A stretch of DNA of 64,000 bases from Boswellia sacra (lineage: Eukaryota; Streptophyta; Magnoliopsida; Sapindales; Burseraceae), in NCBI GenBank assembly GCA_013180625.2, contig SNVD02012237.1, positions 248,001 to 312,000 of the forward strand, given 5' to 3'. Position numbers and translations under genes: made by a program. Position 1 is the stretch's first letter; each line of letters begins with the position of its first letter. The notes beneath the pieces are model-generated. The model made no database searches. It had not been told where the DNA came from and saw only the letters and a program-made list of their open reading frames with translations. Shown one piece after another: positions 59,642 through 64,000 of the stretch.

Positions 59642-61881
59642 ATGGCTAGAGTTAAAACCACTGTGAAAGTGCTACGGGGGGAATCGAGTCATCAAACCCA
59701 GTCTTCAAGAGATAAGGATCCTGTGACCAACCGTAAAGAAGTAAATGAGTTTTACCAAAACTTCTTCGGTCAGGATCGTGAGCTAGGGCAGAATTCTGTT
59801 AACCACAAGGTGGTAGATACTGAGGGGGATAGCGACTGGTCGTCCTCTGCTTCCTCAGATAGTGAACCGGAGGTTGAAAAGTGGTGGGAGGCAGACCATA
59901 TTGATAACCAACTCCCGGGCGATCGATTAAAAATATATAGAACTCATTTCCTTATCCCGGCTTCAGTCATCCTGTTTCTTCCAAGGAAAGATGATCGGTG
60001 GAGTAGGCCACCACGAGGTGTCATTGGTTTAAGCCTAGAGTTATTGAGAGCTGGTCTATGGGTGCCTTTTGATAACTATGTACGTCGTATGCTCGACGCT
60101 ATGGGCATTGCCCCTACCCAACTGTCGGCTAATGAATGGAGACTTCTGATAGCTTTCCAAAGTTTATTCAGAAGTGCAGGCCTTGGTGATCCTACCACCA
60201 ACCATGTCAAGCACATTTTTGCCATTCACCCACCGAATGGTGAGAAAACGGATTACTATTATATATCCCAGCGAGGGAAGACGGATGACCCCAACCGCTT
60301 TTTTGGCATCCCCTCCCACGTGAAAGAATGGAAGTATAAACAATTCTGGTGTGGTGGCGGTTGGAAGTATCAGGAAGGTGCTCGTCCAAAGGGGGAGAAG
60401 TTGAGGATCAGGAGGCGTTTTGGTTTTTGTGGTACCATATTATAATGACTCCCTATCCGACTTTATTATGACAACTCTTGATCAACTGACATTCTTTTCT
60501 GTTTTTATTGCAGCTCCTTGGACCAAACGTCCGCTGTTATCTCAGAAAGAGAGAGACGACTTGCAAGTGGTACTCAAGCTACCCGTGGACTCGAAGAATG
60601 TGCATAGCCTCACTGATCGGGAGCAGTTGGTCCGTCTTGGCTTATCACCTCCCATTTCTCTGGAAGGTAAGCTTGATCATTACTTTCCGATCTTATTTCA
60701 TCAAACATGTGCTTGTTGTCTTACCAATTTTATTTTCGCGCAGGACTATTTCCTTTACATCCTACCAGGAAGCAGTTCGCTCAACTTGTAGCCAAGATGC
60801 CGCTTAAGCCCTTCACTCATGACAGACCTAGTTCTTCCCAGAAGAAACGGAGCGGAAGTCCCCCAACTCTTGGACCTTCGAAGAGGAAAGCTAATGGTCA
60901 CAAGGAGATTCCTATACGGAAGCCGGTTCCTGATAGGTCAACCTCCGTTCAGCCTGCAGATGAAGTGGCAGCCTCGAAGCCTACTGGGAGCAAGTTACCC
61001 TCAGCCTCTCAACTACCCAAACGTTTTACCTTTGACAGTACGGGCTTTCAGAGTGGCTCAACATGTGGAGACTACCTTCGTGAATTGTCTCAAAGTGCTG
61101 CATGTCTCATGCCTACCAATGTCTTTCCAGAGAATGTAAAACTCACATACTTCGATGCGATTGCTGTCGGGATGGGCATCATACTTCAGGTTGGGTTTTA
61201 CTAAGACCTTTTTTTTCTTTTTATACTGTATTAGAAAGTCATGCCTTATCTCTTTTCCTCCCTTTGCCTTTCTTTCTGTAGGCGACAGGGCCCTTAGCTC
61301 AAGGAGAGTCTACCAAGACCAACCTCCTCAAGGAAGTTAATCATCTCACTTCTGAGGTTGACGACTGGAAGGCGAAACATCTAGTCTGTCTCGACAACTT
61401 AACCGAGACGGAAAGAAAGATGGCAGAAATGAAGGAGCAGATGGGCAGAATGAAGGCAGACTTGTCCGAAGCCAAGAAGGAGGCAGCTATCCAACATAAG
61501 AGGGCCAATGATTTTGGCCAAGAGCTTCGAGAGAGGGCTGTTGCTGAGCAAAGTAGGATCGACAAGGCGGTTGCCCGATTCCGTAGGGGTCGCATCTACC
61601 AGTAAGCTATGGAACGCTCCTACATTGATGGAGTCAATGGGGTACACAGATGGTTCCATGATCGCTACCTAGAGATTGATCAGTCACCCATAGCTGAAGA
61701 GTTAAACTTGGTGGCAGAGTCTATCCCGACAGCGAACTCTGATCCTGAACAATTCCACCGCCTCATCCTTAAAGATGAGGATTATGAGTCGACATTGGAC
61801 ACAGCAGCCTGGGAGGCCAAGCAAGGCGACTCTACCTCATCGTCTTCAGATGAAGAAGGAGATGACGAGGCCACCTCTTAG
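59642..61881 (+). pseudogene. Antisense spliced ORF of the Tat element (gypsy-type transposon domain), one stop
   Basis: Exons 59642-60431, 60514-60666, 60744-61189 and 61282-61881 join in phase (1, 1, 0) through GT-AG introns of 82, 77 and 92 bases, giving 663 codons. An in-frame TAA lies at 61603-61605 in exon 4; the natural stop is TAG 61879-61881. Residues 1-80 are Ser/Asp/Glu-rich. Residues 90-265 (LPGDRLKIYRTHFLIPASVI, WVPFDNYVRRMLDAMGIAP) resemble the plant 'putative gypsy type transposon' family (PF04195). A basic linker follows. Exon 4 begins with a long coiled coil (EVDDWKAKHL to RFRRGR) and ends in an acidic tail (SSSSDEEGDDEATS). Encoded opposite to pol. Function in the element is unknown. 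Splice sites are my reading. Confidence 0.8.
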
Positions 61882-62213
61882 AGTTAGTTGGAATTGATTT
61901 TACCTTTTATTGTCTTTGCTTTCAGTTCAATGTTATAGGTGAGGAGTTGTCCTTACTTGGACTATATGTATGGCACTCCTTAACCAATTTTGAAATAATA
62001 AGAACTCCAAGAACTTTAATTTGTTTCTGGTGTTGTATTCTTTTACTCCTTCTATCTTATTGCAATTTGATCATACATGTGCTTTTAGGATGTATAGTCA
62101 CAAGAATTCTGAATAAACTGAACACTTTATTGATAATCTCTTTATTGGTCTCCCTATGGGAGTTGTTACACATGCATAGGCTCCTGGAAGGAGTTACTGC
62201 ACATATGGAGAGA
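61882..62213. other. Region between antisense ORF and pol
   Basis: Likely holds the 3' UTR of the antisense transcript (AATAAGAACTCC near 61997 and GAATAAACTGAA near 62110 are polyadenylation-like). No coding sequence recognised. Confidence 0.4.
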
Positions 62214-64000
62214 TTACGGGTAGTACTTCTTTAAGTGCTCAATATTCCATGGATGACGGAGCGACCTCCCATCCATGGTGACCAGTCTGTAGGTGCCTGG
62301 TCGAATGACTGCCTTGACTTGAAACGGACCCTCCCAGTTGGGCGCCAGTGCTCCATCAGTGGGATTTCGGGTACTTTGTAGTACTTGTCTCAAAACCAAG
62401 TCTCCCTCTTGGAAGGATCGGTGCTTAACTTTAGAGTTGAAATATCAAGCAACCCTCTCTTGGTAAGCAGCAACCTTGACACTAGCGAGATCCCTTTCCT
62501 CCTCAAGAAGATCTAGGTTGAATTGAAGGCTCCTATGGTTAAGCTCTTCATCATATCCCTTAGTACGAGGCGATGGAAGGCCAATTTCAACAGGTATGAC
62601 TGCCTCCGAGCCAAACGCCATGGAGTATGGGGTTGCTCTTGTTGCTGCATGGACAGTGGTTCGGTATGCCCAAAGCACTTGTGGGAGCTCTTCTGGCCAT
62701 GCACCTTTCCTAGCATCTAATTTAGTCTTGAGGAGGTGTTTAATGGTTTTGTTAACAGCCTCCACCTGACCGTTTGCTTGAGGATGAGCTGGAGATGAAA
62801 AGCACAAAGAGATGTTCAGCTCCTTACAAAAGTTCCTGAAGTTAGAGTTGTCAAATTACTTGCCATTGTCCGTAATGATGGTATGAGGGATACCAAACCT
62901 ATAGACAATTGACTTCCTTACGAAGTTCATGGTCTTCCTTTCAGTAATTGATACGAGGGGTTCAGCTTCTGCCCACTTAGTGAAGTAATCAATTGCCACG
63001 ACAGCATACTTGACTTGACCTTTACCCATTGGAAGAGGTCCAATAAGGTATAGCCCTCATTGGGCAAACGACCATGGGGCTGTCATGGGAGTCATGTTCT
63101 CAGGAGCTTTCCTTGAAATGTTGGCAAACTTTTGGCACTTGATGCACCTAGTTGAGAATGCCTTAGCATCATTCTTCATGGTTGGCCAATAGTATCCTTG
63201 CCTGATGCATTTATGAGCTAGAGATCGGCCGTCAGAATAGTTACCACATATCCCCCCGTGGATATCTCTGAGAACGTAATCAGCTTCTTCTGGGCGAAGA
63301 CATTTTAAAGAGGAAGGCTGAACCCTCTTTTGTAAAGAACACCATTAACGATAGTGTACCTTGACGCTCTCCCTCTTACCTTGATCGCCTCATTTCGATT
63401 AGCTGGAAGTTCCCCCTTTTCTGAGAACTTTATGATGGGGTCCATCCAGCAAGGGCTACCGTTTATGGTCATTGTTTTCTCTGGCGGAAGCTCATGTTGT
63501 GATATGCTTGGAGATTCTAGAACGACCATGTGATAGGCAGTCGGTAGAAGGGGGTCTATTCCTGAAGCAATTTTGGCTAAACTGTCGGCCCTTGAATTCT
63601 CCACCCTCGGGACTCTTACAATATCGAAACCTTTAAAACCACGCAGAAGGGAGTTAACTCTACCCAAGTAAGCTATCATGGTAGAGCCTTTTGCTTGATA
63701 GTCTCCACGGATTTGGTTAACCACAAGTTGGGAATCGCTGTGGATGACGATCTCTCCTACTCCCAAGGCAACTGCCAGCCTAAGTCCTCCAAGGAGAGCT
63801 TCATACTCTGCGACATTGTTTGTGGCTTTAAAATTGAAACGCAGTGCCACAGCTACCTCTACTCCATCCGGGGTTGACAGAATCAAGCCAGCTCCACTAC
63901 CAATCTTGTTAGATGACCCATCTACGAACAAGATCCATGCCTTCTATGGATCGATTCCCATGGACATAGGTAGATCATGTGACCCTGAACACTACTTGAA
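62214..64000 (-). pseudogene. Tat-lineage pol: extra RNase H and integrase, broken
   Basis: From 64000 leftwards: RNase H with FVDGSSNKIGSGAGLIL (about 63925), NNVAEYEALLGGLRLA, IHSDSQLVVNQI and ENSRADSLAKIA, the four acidic positions of the Tat-type extra RNase H. Integrase follows, with a zinc finger (CIKCQKF; the second His of the H-H-C-C set appears as Tyr in CGNYSDGRSLA). Then come the catalytic D (VVAIDYFTKWAEAEPL), D (IITDNGK) and E (NGQVEAVNKTIKHLL), and a C-terminal end at RHPWNIEHLKKYYP (62214). Stops at 63944-63946, 63057-63059, 62856-62858 and 62445-62447. Not functional, though well preserved between stops. Confidence 0.9.

Larger units (their letters stand above)
57434..64000 (-). 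mobile_element. Tat-lineage Ty3/gypsy retrotransposon, 3' part
   Basis: On the minus strand the window holds the end of pol (RNase H of the extra, archaeal-like type, then integrase). It is followed by a region with an antisense spliced ORF, a GC-rich block, a 43-bp tandem array and a 3' LTR at 57434-57801. A dual RNase H, an antisense ORF and tandem repeats between pol and the 3' LTR are known features of Tat/Ogre/Retand elements. The 5' part lies beyond position 64000. Confidence 0.85.

Noticed and set aside
1..64000. CRISPR arrays, rRNA or tRNA genes, bacterial operons, phage
   Set aside because: None seen. Tandem repeats here lack unique spacers, and the tRNA-like A and B boxes belong to a SINE.

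Overview
The window is nuclear DNA of a flowering plant, probably a woody eudicot. The evidence is an intron-containing CHX-family cation/H+ antiporter gene, a cluster of SAUR (small auxin-up RNA) genes, and a dense, nested load of plant retrotransposons (Ty1/copia, Ty3/gypsy chromovirus, Ty3/gypsy Tat lineage), a tRNA-derived SINE and MITEs. Intergenic DNA is AT-rich. I see no bacterial operons, CRISPR arrays, rRNA or tRNA genes. The species cannot be read from this alone.

Layout. 1-4.7 kb: the 5' part of an old minus-strand copia element cut by the window edge. 4.8-17.2 kb: a decayed tandem SAUR array on the minus strand. Seven SAUR-related loci are visible; only one (15652-16095) is intact. 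One SAUR is split by a small non-autonomous LTR element (11977-13594, TSD AGATA). A solo copia LTR (14465-14919, TSD GAAAC) lies in the array. The blocks 5.4-8.6 kb and 15.4-18.5 kb are copies of each other. 19.0-24.6 kb: a recent full-length copia element (LTRs differ at 2 of 400 bases, TSD ATTTA) with broken coding frames, inserted in the leader of a CHX pseudogene relic that resumes at 24.6-25.1 kb. 28.3-38.9 kb: a hAT-like non-autonomous element that received a SINE and a 9.9-kb gypsy chromovirus. 39.3-45.6 kb: a truncated copia element plus a tandem segmental duplication joining copia integrase to gypsy LTR and ending in a solo LTR with the same TSD (AACAT). 50.5-53.1 kb: the intact CHX18-like gene (three exons, 782 codons), preceded by a 396-bp tandem duplication and followed by a CHX 3'-UTR relic. 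54.9-56.2 kb: an inverted-repeat (Pack-MULE-like) element carrying a captured bZIP fragment. 57.4-64 kb: the 3' part of a minus-strand Tat-lineage gypsy element.

The functional host content is small: one SAUR (auxin-linked growth control) and one CHX (endomembrane K+/pH homeostasis). Everything else is pseudogene or mobile DNA. The most interesting item is inside the Tat element. On the strand opposite to its pol lies an apparent complete transcription unit: TATA box, 5' exon, 1.6-kb leader intron holding a 43-bp satellite-like array, then four coding exons with GT-AG introns in consistent phase. Introns on the antisense strand would not be removed from the genomic RNA, so they could survive retrotransposition. 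A second notable item is an LTR that appears to have grown by absorbing its own primer-binding site.
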